A stretch of 64,000 nucleotides of DNA from Solirubrobacterales bacterium (GTDB lineage Bacteria > Actinomycetota > Thermoleophilia > Solirubrobacterales > 70-9), in the NCBI GenBank assembly GCA_009691195.1, contig SHVA01000001.1:1-64000 (forward strand), in the 5' to 3' direction. The notes under the pieces are model-generated. The model ran no database searches and was not told the DNA's origin. It saw nothing but the letters and a program-made list of their open reading frames with translations. Of this stretch, positions 25,018 through 34,029 are shown piece by piece. The position numbers and the translations under genes were made by a program. Numbering within the stretch: the first letter of the stretch is position 1; each line of letters starts with the position of its first letter.

Positions 25018-25830
25018 CTAGTTGCCCTGGTTCTTGGTGGTCCCGCTGAGGACCGCCTCGGGCACCTTGACGCCCGGGAACCAGTCGTCGTAGATCTTTT
25101 GCAGGGTGCCGTCGCCCTTCATGTCAACGAGGGCACCGTTGACATCGTCCTGCAGGGAGTCGTCGTCCTTGGGGAAGGCGATCCCGTACAGCTCGTTGGT
25201 CGAGATCGTCTCCGCGATCTCGAAGCCGCCCTGGTTCTCGAGCGCGTCCTGGGCGACCGGCTCGTCGATGATCCCCGCCTCGGCCTGTCCGTTGACGACC
25301 GCCTGGATCACCTGCGGACCCTGGGGGAAGCCGTCAACGCTGCCGGCACCCGTCTCGTCGTTGGCGTAGGCCTCACCCGTGGTGCCGTCCTGGGCGGCGA
25401 CCGTCTTGCCTCCGAGGTCGTCCGCCGACTTGACGTCGGAGCCCGGGAGCACGATCAGTGCCTGGTTGGCCTCGTAGTAGGGATCCGAGAAGTCGACGGT
25501 CTTCTGGCGGTCGGGCGTGATCGTCGATGCCGAGATCACGGCGTCGAACTTGCCGTTGGCGAGGTCGGTGAAGATCGTGTCAAAGGCGGTGTCCTGCCAC
25601 TTGACGGTGCGGTCGATCCGGCTGGCGATCTCGTCCATGACGTCTACGTCAAAGCCCGTGTAGTCGGGCGGCTTGCCCTGTTCGAAGGGCGGGTATGGGG
25701 TGTCCACGCCGACCAGAAGGTCGCCGCTTGCGCTGTCTCCGCTGTCGTCGCTGCTGCCGCAGCCGGCGATGATGCCGCCGGTGAGGGCGAGAGCGAGTAC
25801 GGCGGCTATTGCCGGCAAACGCAGTCTCAT
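25018..25830 (-). CDS. Amino acid ABC transporter substrate-binding lipoprotein
   Basis: 270 residues of the SBP_bac_3 family: lipobox IAGC with Cys24, then LLVGVDTPYPPFEQGKP, FDVDVMDEIASRI, FDAVISASTITPDRQKTVDF SDPYY and AGIIDEPVAQDAL. It binds a polar amino acid extracellularly for the permease/ATPase encoded downstream. The start ATG 25830 follows a purine-rich AAGGAGAGGA. The open frame extends much further upstream, but that part crosses the divergent cysM promoter. Confidence 0.92.
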   Translation of the reverse strand: MRLRLPAIAAVLALALTGGIIAGCGSSDDSGDSASGDLLVGVDTPYPPFEQGKPPDYTGFDVDVMDEIASRIDRTVKWQDTAFDTIFTDLANGKFDAVISASTITPDRQKTVDFSDPYYEANQALIVLPGSDVKSADDLGGKTVAAQDGTTGEAYANDETGAGSVDGFPQGPQVIQAVVNGQAEAGIIDEPVAQDALENQGGFEIAETISTNELYGIAFPKDDDSLQDDVNGALVDMKGDGTLQKIYDDWFPGVKVPEAVLSGTTKNQGN

Positions 25831-25906
25831 CTGAGGGGTTCCTCTCCTTGGAGCTTGCAGGTGAGAGCGCAACATATCTGAGGCGCGGCGGAGATGCCGA
25901 GGGGCA

Positions 25907-25922
25907 CTACACTTTTTGAAGT
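25907..25922 (+). promoter_or_regulatory. cysM promoter/operator element shared with the rhodanese gene
   Basis: CTACACTTTTTGAAGT, with -10-like TACACT and dyad ACTT-N4-AAGT, 14/16 identical to 19865-19880. It is 20 bases upstream of the proposed cysM ATG and lies in the divergent region with the binding-protein gene, so it could also affect the transporter. Confidence 0.55.
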
Positions 25923-25942
25923 ACCATGGCGATCGAGACCTG

Positions 25943-26908
25943 ATGTTGGATCCAACGCTGAACCGACCCTGCGGCGGCAGGTTCACAGACCTTCTCGAGG
26001 CGATCGGAAACACGCCTCTGGTCGAACTGCCCCGCCTCTCGCCCAAGCCGGGCGTGAGGATCTGGGCCAAGCTCGAGGGCCGCAACCCCACCGGCTCGGT
26101 CAAGGACCGGATCGCGAAGGCGATGCTCGACGATGCCGAGAGCAGGGGGGCGATCGAGCCCGGCCAGACGATCTTCGAGCCGACCTCGGGAAACACGGGC
26201 ATCTCGCTGGCGATGGTCTGCCGGCGCAAGGGCTATCCCTTCACCGCGGTGATGCCGGACAACGTCACCCGGGAGCGCACCCAGCTACTGCAGATGTACG
26301 GCGCGGAGATCGTTCCCTCCGAGGGTGAAAAGGGCTCCAACGGCGCCGTCGAGCTGGCCCTCGAGATGGCCGAGGCCGACCCCTCGCTCTACATGCCCTA
26401 CCAGTACGGCAACGAGGCGAACCCCCTTGCCCACTACAACGGAACCGCCGTCGAGATCCTGGACGAGCTCGACGAGGTGGCGGCCTTCGTGGGCGGCCTC
26501 GGCACCGGCGGCACCCTGATGGGCAACGGCCGCCGGCTCAAGGAGAAGGATCCCGAGACCAAGATCGTCGCCGCCGAGCCGATGCAGGGCGAGCTGGTGC
26601 AGGGTCTGCGCTCGCTCGATGACGGCTTCATCCCGCCGATCATCGACCTGGCCCTGCTCGACCGCAAGATCATGGTCTCCAACCGCGACGCGATCGGCTG
26701 GACCCAGAAGCTCCTTCATGACGAGGGCCTGTTCGCCGGGGTCTCCTCGGGGGCGATCGCCTACGTAGCCCACCGCATCGCCGGCGAGCTCGACGAGGGC
26801 AACGTCGTCTTCCTCGTTCCCGACGACGGCTGGAAGTACCTCTCCTCGGGCGTCTACACGCAGACGCTCGACGAGCTGGAGGGGATCGACTCCACCGTCT
26901 GGTGGTAG
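25943..26908 (+). CDS. cysM: CysM, O-phosphoserine sulfhydrylase using CysO thiocarboxylate
   Basis: 321-residue PLP enzyme. The PLP lysine is Lys54 in GRNPTGSVKDR; TSGNTG (81-86) binds substrate. It follows mycobacterial CysM closely, including GLGTGGTLMG and LRSLDDGFIP, where Arg223 corresponds to the arginine that selects O-phosphoserine. The C-terminal WKYLSSGVYTQTLDELEGID, which closes the active site in CysM, is also present. The ATG at 25943 gives a short leader after the shared element. It adds sulfur from CysO-SH to phosphoserine. Confidence 0.93.
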   Translation: MLDPTLNRPCGGRFTDLLEAIGNTPLVELPRLSPKPGVRIWAKLEGRNPTGSVKDRIAKAMLDDAESRGAIEPGQTIFEPTSGNTGISLAMVCRRKGYPFTAVMPDNVTRERTQLLQMYGAEIVPSEGEKGSNGAVELALEMAEADPSLYMPYQYGNEANPLAHYNGTAVEILDELDEVAAFVGGLGTGGTLMGNGRRLKEKDPETKIVAAEPMQGELVQGLRSLDDGFIPPIIDLALLDRKIMVSNRDAIGWTQKLLHDEGLFAGVSSGAIAYVAHRIAGELDEGNVVFLVPDDGWKYLSSGVYTQTLDELEGIDSTVWW

Positions 26909-26950
26909 CCGCCGCCGGCTGCGCCCTTCGGTGATCTAAGGTCCGCCGCC

Positions 26951-27343
26951 GTGAGGATCCCGAGGCCGGTCTACGACGAGCTGCTCGAGCACGCCCGCGC
27001 CGACGCGCCGAACGAGTGCTGCGGCATGGTCGGGGGCCGTGACGGGGTGGCCGTGTCGGTCTACCGGGCGAACAACGCCGAGGGCAGCCCGCTTCGCTAC
27101 AACCTCGACCCGCAGGACCAGTTTCGGATCATGACCGCGATGGAGGACTCCGGCGAGGACCTGGCGGCGATCTACCACTCGCACACCAAGAGCCCCGCCT
27201 ACCCCTCGCAGACCGATATCAACCTCGCGGCGTACCCCGACGCGATCTACCTGATCGCGTCGCTGGCGGAGGGGGAGGACCCGCTGCGCGGATTCTGGAT
27301 CCGCGACGGCGAGGTGCGGGAGGCCGAGCTGGAGATTGAGTGA
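26951..27343 (+). CDS. mec: Mec+, JAMM metalloprotease releasing cysteine from CysO
   Basis: 130 residues with the complete JAMM zinc site: Glu22 (PNECCGMVGG), His76 and His78 (IYHSHTKS), Ser86 and Asp89 (YPSQTDINLA). In Mycobacterium this protease cuts the CysO-cysteine adduct to free cysteine and recycle CysO. It follows cysM by 42 bases. GTG start; the 3' end overlaps the next gene. Confidence 0.93.
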   Translation: MRIPRPVYDELLEHARADAPNECCGMVGGRDGVAVSVYRANNAEGSPLRYNLDPQDQFRIMTAMEDSGEDLAAIYHSHTKSPAYPSQTDINLAAYPDAIYLIASLAEGEDPLRGFWIRDGEVREAELEIE

Positions 27344-27851
27344 CGAGCTGAGCTGTCCGCGCTGCGGGCGCGTTCACTCCGACGGTGAGCGCTTCTGCCT
27401 CAGCTGCGGAATGCCGCTGGTGATGGCGGGCGCCCGCGAGCGGGAGCCCGAGAGCGAGGAGCAGGAGCGAGCGCGCAAGATCAGGCCCCAGTACGCGCGG
27501 GGGGACCTGCACCGCGTCACCGGCGGCCGCAACCAGGCCGAGTCGGAGCTGATCCAGAACATCCTGCTCGAGGAGGGGATCCCGTCGCTGATCCGCCGCG
27601 CGCGCGGGTTCGACGTCCCGGACTTCCTCTCGGCCGGCCCACGCGACGTGCTGGTGCCCGAGTCGGGCTACGAGAAGGCGCGCGAGCTGTTGCGCGACTC
27701 GGACATGCTCACCAAGGAGGCCGAGCCGGGCTCGCTGCCGGGCATCGGCTCGCCTGGTCGCCTCGCGCTGGGCCTGGGCCTCGCCGTGATCATCGCCTTC
27801 GCCCTGGTCTGGCTGCTCTACCAGGCGAGCCAGGCCTCGGGCCCAAACTGA
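27336..27851 (+). CDS. Zinc-ribbon membrane protein with DUF2007-like domain
   Basis: 171 residues: an N-terminal zinc ribbon (CPRCGRVHSDGERFCLSCGM), a charged linker, a small alpha/beta domain (AESELIQNILLEEGIPSLIR, PRDVLVPESGYEKARELL) like the DUF2007 putative signal-transducing domain, and one C-terminal helix (LALGLGLAVIIAFALVWLLY). A TTG start at 27336 overlaps the mec stop, with GGAG before it. The role is unknown; coupling to mec suggests a link with cysteine metabolism but may be incidental. Confidence 0.7.
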   Translation: MSDELSCPRCGRVHSDGERFCLSCGMPLVMAGAREREPESEEQERARKIRPQYARGDLHRVTGGRNQAESELIQNILLEEGIPSLIRRARGFDVPDFLSAGPRDVLVPESGYEKARELLRDSDMLTKEAEPGSLPGIGSPGRLALGLGLAVIIAFALVWLLYQASQASGPN

Positions 27852-27861
27852 GGCGGAGCCG

Positions 27862-28653
27862 TCAGCTGGACGGCTGGGCGGCCGTCGAGGCGCCCTCGTC
27901 CGGCGTGCGCCCGTAGACGAGCTCGTCCAGCTGCTCGCGCCAGGCCCGCTCGATCTCCCGGACGGGAGCATCGAAGGCGAGCTCGAGGTTGCCGCGGGCG
28001 CCGTCGCGCCGCAGGCGGGAGGCAATCGCCTCGCACGCCTCGGGCCCGCGGGTCCTGTGAAGGAGGTCGAAGACGGTGCCGCCCAACAGGACGGCGTCGC
28101 GCATCGAGGGCGGGAAGCTCGGTCGCTGCCCCTCGCGCAGGCGGGTCAGCACCGCGGCGCGAAACAGCGGGACCTGCCCGGCGAAGTACTGGGCGCCTCC
28201 CTCGATCAACCAGGCCCAGCGCAGGTAGGTGAGGAAGCGCCGCGGCGTCCACAGCGGCGGCAGCCGGTCGTTGTTGGCGGCGAGCACGAGCTGGGTGTAG
28301 AGCCGCTCTGCGGTCCCCTGCAGCGCTCGCCGGGAGTCCTCGCCAGCGGCGCGGCGGTCGAGCCACTCGTCGTTGAGGAGGTGGAGCTCGGTCTTCATCG
28401 GCCAGCCGGCCAGGTAGCGGCGCCCGGCGGGAGCCGCCGACCAGCGCACCGGCGGCAGCAGCGGATGGGCCGCCGCCAGCCAGGCGGGGTTGTCGTGGAC
28501 GATCACGGTGATCTCTCCCGGCACCCGCTCGAAGCGCTCCTCGAGGCGAAGCCTGCGCTCCTCGAGCTGGTCGAGCAGCCGCTGCGCGCAGCCGGTGTCG
28601 GCGTCGTCGTGGCGAGCCGTGAAGCTGAGCGACTCGGTCTCGATCCAGGCCAC
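27862..28653 (-). CDS. Peptidase-MA-like protein without zinc motif
   Basis: 263 residues. The WLIEGGAQYFAGQVPLFRAA segment corresponds to the WLxEGxAxY glutamate motif of gluzincin peptidases, and GEITVIVHDNPAWLAAAHPL looks like their N-terminal strand. But no HExxH is present where expected (ERLYTQLVLAANNDRLPP), so it is probably not a protease. It converges on the zinc-ribbon gene and precedes nothing obvious. Function unknown. Confidence 0.55.
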   Translation of the reverse strand: MAWIETESLSFTARHDDADTGCAQRLLDQLEERRLRLEERFERVPGEITVIVHDNPAWLAAAHPLLPPVRWSAAPAGRRYLAGWPMKTELHLLNDEWLDRRAAGEDSRRALQGTAERLYTQLVLAANNDRLPPLWTPRRFLTYLRWAWLIEGGAQYFAGQVPLFRAAVLTRLREGQRPSFPPSMRDAVLLGGTVFDLLHRTRGPEACEAIASRLRRDGARGNLELAFDAPVREIERAWREQLDELVYGRTPDEGASTAAQPSS

Positions 28654-28693
28654 TAGAGCGCTCCCGGGTGGTCCGTCTTCATCCGCTTTGAGG

Positions 28694-29655
28694 TTAGCGA
28701 CGGTCCCGGGCGCGCTTGGCCGCCCGGGCGCGCTCGAGGTCGAGCTCGGTCTCGACGCCGAGCGCCGCGAGCTCGTCGCGGGCGCTCTCCAGGTCCGGGG
28801 CGTCCCTGACCGCGTGCGCCAGCGGAGCCGCGCCGCCCTCGAGGGTCAGGCCGGGGTCGAAGAAGAAGCTGAGCGCGCCCACGGGGGTGAGCCGGACCGT
28901 GCTGCGCCCGCCGCGAATCTGGACCTCTCCGCTCTCGCCCCGGGCGCAGCGCACAGCCTGCAGGCTGGCCTCGGTCGGGATCACGCTCGCGGCCTTCTCG
29001 ATCGTCTCGCAGGCGGCCGGGGTCAGGCCCCAGGCGCCCAGCATCGCGCCCGCCGCGGCGACCTCGGCGAGGCGGTCGAGCACCTCCTCCGGGGTCAGCT
29101 CGCCGTCGCAGCCGGCGCCGTAGACGCCGGCCACCGAGCTCAGGCCGGGCTCGAGCATCGCCGCCGCGGCCAGCATGACCGCGTCGCAGAGGGGGCTGGC
29201 CAGTCCGGGCTCGTCGCCCTTGGCGAGGACGTCGCCGCCGACGTCGAGGAAGCAGACCAGGTCGCACTCGAGGGTCGCCGCGGCGGCGGAGATGCCGGCG
29301 GCCAGCCGCCGCGGCCCGACGGTGATGTCGAGCAGGACGGTGGGCTCACCCAGATAGCCGGCCATGCGGGACTCGGCGAAGGCGACGCCCTCGGGGGTGG
29401 TCGTCCCCTCCCCGGCGAGCACGGCCGCGTCGCTCAGGGGTCGGGCGCCTTCGATCTCGGCCAGTGGGCGAGGGCCCGGGTGGGGTCGATCGGCGTCCGC
29501 TCCCAGGCGACGCTTCCGAGCACCGTCTCCACCTCGAGCGCGCGGCAGAGCTCGGCGGTCGAGAGGGCGCCGACGACGTCCCCGCCGCCTCCCATGCCCA
29601 GGATCAGCGCCCTGCGGGCGCCTCCGAGAATCTCGTGAATCCCTAGCCGGGTCAG
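28694..29655 (-). pseudogene. DUF1152-family gene with one-base frameshift
   Basis: The first part (LGIHEILGGARRALILGMGG GGDVVGA, VLGSVAWERTPIDP) and second part (RPLAEIEGARPLSDAAVLAG, CDLVCFLDVGGDVLAKGDEP, GLASPLCDAVMLA) together make a complete DUF1152 protein. One C is missing on the minus strand in the G4 run at 29482-29485, so the first frame stops early (WPRSKAPDP). The only plausible start near RLGIHEIL is CTG at 29655, right after the DUF1802 stop. The family is uncharacterised, with a GGGGD nucleotide-loop-like motif. Confidence 0.7.
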
Positions 29656-29656
29656 A

Positions 29657-30283
29657 TCAGGCGGGAACGGGCTCGGCCGAGCAGAGCTCGCGGATCGCCT
29701 CGGTGGCCCGGTCGAACTCCTCATCAGCCATCACCGGGGTGCCCTCGAAGGGCAGCTCGCGGTCGATCTCGACCCACGAGCGGCAGCCGTGGTACTCGTC
29801 GCGGACGCGGACCGTGACCGGTCGCGGGATGCGGTAGGTCCTCAGCAGCAGGACATGAAGGGGATGGCTGCGCTTCCAGGCGAGGCGCTTCTCCGCGTAG
29901 TCGGAGGTCCAGACGTGGAAGGGCGCGAGCGCCTCGACGACCCTGCGGTCGTCGGTCTCGAAGTGGTCCTGAACCTCGGCCCAGGAGCGGATCCGGACCC
30001 TGTCGGGCTGGGGAATGCCGCCGTCCTGCAGCAGGGCGCGCGGGGGCGGCTCCTCGTCGGGCCAGACACCCTCCTCGAGGGCGCGGCGAAGCTCGGGGTG
30101 GTGGGACTCGCGGACGAGGTCGTTGCGCTGGTGATCGAAGGTGGGGTAGAGGAAGAAGCGGTCGTGCTCGACCTCGAAGTGCTTGTTCTCCTCGCGAATC
30201 CCGCCCTTGCGCAGCGCAACCAGCTGCTCACCCTCGGCGAGCGCTCGCACGGTTACTGCCCACTCCTTGAAAGCGACTGGCAT
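29657..30283 (-). CDS. DUF1802-family protein
   Basis: 208 residues beginning MPVAFKEWAVTVRALAEGEQ, with LRKGGIREENKHFEVEHDRF and FLYPTFDHQRNDLV, the landmarks of DUF1802. No catalytic role is established for the family. It precedes the DUF1152 gene by one base, so the pair is cotranscribed. The start is well supported by the conserved N-terminus. Confidence 0.82.
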   Translation of the reverse strand: MPVAFKEWAVTVRALAEGEQLVALRKGGIREENKHFEVEHDRFFLYPTFDHQRNDLVRESHHPELRRALEEGVWPDEEPPPRALLQDGGIPQPDRVRIRSWAEVQDHFETDDRRVVEALAPFHVWTSDYAEKRLAWKRSHPLHVLLLRTYRIPRPVTVRVRDEYHGCRSWVEIDRELPFEGTPVMADEEFDRATEAIRELCSAEPVPA

Positions 30284-30524
30284 AGCTTTGGCTTAGATCT
30301 TCTGTGAGGGGGGATTCGTGTGGACGGACGGGGGCGGTGAGGTGTCTCAGCCCCGCGTGAGAACGGCATTCTAGACAACGAGGCCGAAATTCACAAGCCT
30401 TGTGATGGATTGCCACAATCGGCCCCTACTTAGGTGTAAGCGCCGGAAACGGCTTGAGCATGGGCTTTCAGCCTTGGCCGATTGGCCAGTCACCCGCTCT
30501 TGGACGAACTTCGCAAGCGATCGT
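30284..30524. other. Intergenic region without recognised gene
   Basis: About 240 bases, less GC-rich than the surroundings, between the DUF1802 promoter and the 3' end of the hydantoinase B gene. It has a small perfect hairpin (CACAAGCCTTGTG, near 30393) and several weak dyads, but no tRNA, terminator or ORF I can support. The minus-strand reading opposite is open but without coding character. Confidence 0.4.
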
Positions 30525-32039
30525 TCAGCGCCCTGGCCCGACGGGGCCGTACCCGCCGCCTCCAGGCGTCTCGATTCGCAGGCGGTCCCCCTCGCGCAGC
30601 TCGCCGGCGCTCTTGCCCGGGATCGGGTCGCCGTTGACGCTGTCGGCGCCTGTCGTCCCCGGCTCACCGCCCTCCCGTCCACCGGGGCGGTGGCGGCGTC
30701 GCTCAGCGATCAGGTTGAACCGCATTGGGGCCAGCGCCTCGAGCTCGCGGACGATGCCGTCACCCCCGTGGTGGCGCCCGGCGCCGCCGGTGCCGCGCCG
30801 CACCGACAGCTCCCGCACCCGCAGCGGGCACTCGGTCTCGAGCGCCTCGACCGGCGTGTTCAGCGTGTTCGACATCGCGACGTGCACGGCATCGGGGCCG
30901 TCGGCTCCGGGGCAGGCTCCCTGGCCCCCGCCGAGCGTCTCGTAGTAGGTGAAGCCCTCTCCGGCGAGGGTGAGGTTGTTCATCGTGCCCTGTCCCTGGG
31001 CGGGCACCGGCGCGAAGGCGCCGAGGGCCTCGAAGACGAGGTCCGCGACCCGGCTCGAGGTCTCGCAGTTGCCGGCGGCCACCGCCGCCGGGGCCCGGGC
31101 GTTGAGCAGTGAGCCCTCTGGCGCGCGCACGGTGACCGGCCGCCAGCATCCCGCGGAGGGCGGGGCGTCGGGGTCGCAGACGACACGGACCGCGTAGAAG
31201 CTCGCCGACTTCGTGACCGAGAGCGGGCAGTTGAGGTTGCCCTCCGTCTGGGGCGATGAGCCCTGGAAGTCCAGGCTGAGCTCCTCTCCGTGGAGCGTCG
31301 CGCGCAGCTGCAGCGTCAGGTCCTCGCCGTTCAGCCCCTCGAGCACGTCCTCGGCCTCGCCGCTCCCGTCGGAGAGGGCGGAGAGGGCGGCGCGGGTCCG
31401 GCGCTCGCCGTAGTCGAGGATCTCGGCCATCCCCGCGCGCAGGGCACCCGCTCCTTGCCGTTGCGCCAGCTCGGTCAGCCGCCTGGTGCCGACCAGGTTG
31501 GCGGCTCGCTGCGCGCGCAGGTCTGCCAGGCGCTGGGAGGGCCCCCGCATCTGGGCCGCGAACTCGCGCAGCCCCTCGTCGTCGATCCGGGTCGGGGCGA
31601 TCACGACGCCCTCCTGCTCGAGCCGGGTCGAGTCGAACGGCATCCCCGCGGGCGTCTCGCCGCCGATGTCGGCGTGGTGAGCCCGACTCGCCGCGAACCC
31701 AAGGAGGTCTGCCCCGTCGAAGACGGGATTGATCAGTGTTACGTCGGGAAGATGGGTGCCGCCCCGGTAGGGGTCGTTGAGGATCCAGATGTCGCCGGGG
31801 CGGTGGTCCTCGTCGAGGACGGCCGCGACGGCGTCGGGCATCGAGCCAAGGTGGACGGGAATGTGCTCGGCCTGCATCACCAGCTCCGCCCGCTCGTCGA
31901 AGAGCGCCGTCGAGCAGTCGCGGCGCTCCTTGATGTTCACCGAGTAGGCGGATCGGATCAGGACGGCGCCCATCTCCTCACAGGCCGCCCTCAGCGCCCC
32001 CGTGAGCACCTGGAGCGAGACCGCGTCCATGGCGCTCAT
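30525..32039 (-). CDS. Hydantoinase B/oxoprolinase family protein (HyuB-like)
   Basis: 504 residues with family landmarks: GALRAACEEMGAVLIRSAYS VNIKERRDCS, DIWILNDPYRGGTHLPDVTL and the glycine-rich C-terminus HHGGDGIVRELEAL. It works with the HyuA-like subunit to hydrolyse hydantoins, 5-oxoproline or acetophenone-type substrates with ATP; which one is unknown. The ATG overlaps the hyuA-like TGA (ATGA). Confidence 0.9.
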   Translation of the reverse strand: MSAMDAVSLQVLTGALRAACEEMGAVLIRSAYSVNIKERRDCSTALFDERAELVMQAEHIPVHLGSMPDAVAAVLDEDHRPGDIWILNDPYRGGTHLPDVTLINPVFDGADLLGFAASRAHHADIGGETPAGMPFDSTRLEQEGVVIAPTRIDDEGLREFAAQMRGPSQRLADLRAQRAANLVGTRRLTELAQRQGAGALRAGMAEILDYGERRTRAALSALSDGSGEAEDVLEGLNGEDLTLQLRATLHGEELSLDFQGSSPQTEGNLNCPLSVTKSASFYAVRVVCDPDAPPSAGCWRPVTVRAPEGSLLNARAPAAVAAGNCETSSRVADLVFEALGAFAPVPAQGQGTMNNLTLAGEGFTYYETLGGGQGACPGADGPDAVHVAMSNTLNTPVEALETECPLRVRELSVRRGTGGAGRHHGGDGIVRELEALAPMRFNLIAERRRHRPGGREGGEPGTTGADSVNGDPIPGKSAGELREGDRLRIETPGGGGYGPVGPGR

Positions 32040-34015
32040 GCGTCCCTCCGCGCGGCGATGGTCCCGGTGGCGTCGACGCTCGCGCGCCAGCCCGGCGGCA
32101 GTACCAGCGTCGCCTCGGGCAGCTCGAACACGCACGGCCCCTCCGCCTCGAGGCCGGCGGCGGGCTCGCCCCGGAGGATCCGCGCCTCGAGCGACTCGCC
32201 GTTGAAGTGGGCCCGGCGCCGGCTCTCCTCCATCGCCCCCGACTCGGCGGCGCGCGGCCTCGGCTCGGGCCCCGGCACCGCTGCGGCGACGCGGATGTGG
32301 ACCAGCTCCAGCTCGCCCTCGGGGTCGCGGTAGCCGTAGCGCGACTCGTGCTCCGCCGCGAAGGCCTCTCCCAGCTCGGCGGGGTCGGGGCGGACCGGCC
32401 CGGGGACCGGCAGCTCGAACGATTGGCCGCGGTAGCGCATCTCGTAGACGGCCTCGATCTCCGCGCCCTCGAGACCGTCGCTCGCCGCATCCGCCAGCCG
32501 CTGCACCTCCCCCGCAATCCGCCCGGCGGTCAGCTCGTCGCCGCTGAGCAGGACGGTGTGGGCCGTGTCCCGCCGGCGCCCGGCGGCGATCAGGCCCAGG
32601 GCGGAGAGCACGCCGCTCGCGCGGGGGCAGAGGATCGTCGAGATCTCGAGCTCAGCGGCGATCCCGGCCGCGTGCATCGGCCCGGCGCCGCCGAAGGGGA
32701 GCAGCGCATAGCCGCGCGGGTCAATCCCGCGTTCGACCGTCGCCACCCGCAGCGCCCTGACCATCTCCTGGTTGGCGACCCGGACGATCCCCTCGGCAGT
32801 TTCGACCAGGCCGAGGTCGACGCTGGAGCCAAGCTCGGTCAGGGCCCGCTCGGCAGCGGCGACGTCGAGCTCGACACCGCCGGCGAGCCTCGAGTCCGCC
32901 GCGAGGTATCCGAGCACGAGGTTGGCGTCTGTGACGGTGGGCTGGGTGCCGCCGCGGCCATAACACGCCGGGCCGGGCTCGGCGCCCGCGGAGCGCGGCC
33001 CTACCCGGAGCGCACCGCCCGGGTCCCGCCAGCCGATCGAGCCCCCGCCCGCGCCGACGGTGTGGACGTCCACCATCGGCAACTGGATCGGACGGCCCCC
33101 GATCTCGAGCGAATCGGTTCGCCTGACGCTGCCCCCGTCCACGACGCAGACGTCGCATGAGGTGCCGCCCATATCGAGGCCGAGCGCGCTGCCGTCGCCG
33201 GCGATCCTCGCCAGCACCCCGGCGCCGACGGCGCCGCCGGCGGGGCCGGAGAGGACGCTCCAGGCCCCCGAGCGCGCCGCCTCGGAGGCCGTGGCCGTGC
33301 CGCCCGAGGAGCGCATCACCTGGGGCTCGACCAGTCCCCGCTCGCCGCAGGACTCGGTCAGCCGGGAGAGGTAGCGGCCCAGGAGGGGGGAGAGGTAGGC
33401 GTCGATCACCGTCGTCGAGCAGCGCTCGTACTCGCGGAACTGAGGCAGGACCTCGTGCGAGGCCGAGACGTGGCGCTCGGGGCGGCGCTCTCGCAGGGCC
33501 GCGGCGAGCCGTTGCTCGTGGCTCGGGTCTAGAAATGAGAACAGCAGGCAGATCGCGACCGACTCGGCAGGGGAGTCATCGAGGGCGTCCGCGATGCGCT
33601 CGATCTCGCCGTCCTCCAGGGCCTCGATCTCCCCCTGGGGCGCGACCCGCTCGGCCGCCTCGAAGCGAAGCTCGGGCTCGACCAGCGCCGGCGGGCGCCC
33701 CTCGCAGGGGTGGTAGAGGCTCGGCCGGTTCTGGCGGGCGATGTCAAGCAGGTCGGAGAAGCCGCGCGTGGACACCAGCGCCGTCGGCGCCCCGCTGCGC
33801 TCGAGCAGCGCGTTGGTGCCGACCGTCATCCCGTGGGTGAAGGCGGTCACCTCGGATGCATCGGCGCCCGCGCGGGCGAGGACGTCGTCCACCGCCGAGC
33901 CCACCCCCAGCGACTGGTCCTCCGGGGTCGTCGGGACCTTCGCCGTCCAGAGCCGTTCGCCGTCGAGCAGCGCCGCGTCCGTGAATGTCCCGCCGACGTC
34001 TACCCCGAGCAGCAT
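32036..34015 (-). CDS. Hydantoinase A/oxoprolinase family protein (HyuA-like)
   Basis: 659 residues with the ASKHA ATPase phosphate motifs GVDVGGTFTDAALLD at the N-terminus and LGLDMGGTSCDVCVVDGG. Other landmarks are THGMTVGTNALLER and GYALLPFGGAGPMHA. It supplies ATP-dependent activation for ring opening with the B subunit. I take the ATG at 34015, as the conserved GVDVGG begins two residues later; an upstream GTG would overlap nadB. It lies 14 bases after nadB, so all three are probably cotranscribed. Confidence 0.92.
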   Translation of the reverse strand: MLLGVDVGGTFTDAALLDGERLWTAKVPTTPEDQSLGVGSAVDDVLARAGADASEVTAFTHGMTVGTNALLERSGAPTALVSTRGFSDLLDIARQNRPSLYHPCEGRPPALVEPELRFEAAERVAPQGEIEALEDGEIERIADALDDSPAESVAICLLFSFLDPSHEQRLAAALRERRPERHVSASHEVLPQFREYERCSTTVIDAYLSPLLGRYLSRLTESCGERGLVEPQVMRSSGGTATASEAARSGAWSVLSGPAGGAVGAGVLARIAGDGSALGLDMGGTSCDVCVVDGGSVRRTDSLEIGGRPIQLPMVDVHTVGAGGGSIGWRDPGGALRVGPRSAGAEPGPACYGRGGTQPTVTDANLVLGYLAADSRLAGGVELDVAAAERALTELGSSVDLGLVETAEGIVRVANQEMVRALRVATVERGIDPRGYALLPFGGAGPMHAAGIAAELEISTILCPRASGVLSALGLIAAGRRRDTAHTVLLSGDELTAGRIAGEVQRLADAASDGLEGAEIEAVYEMRYRGQSFELPVPGPVRPDPAELGEAFAAEHESRYGYRDPEGELELVHIRVAAAVPGPEPRPRAAESGAMEESRRRAHFNGESLEARILRGEPAAGLEAEGPCVFELPEATLVLPPGWRASVDATGTIAARRDA

Positions 34016-34029
34016 GCCGGCGGCCCGGG

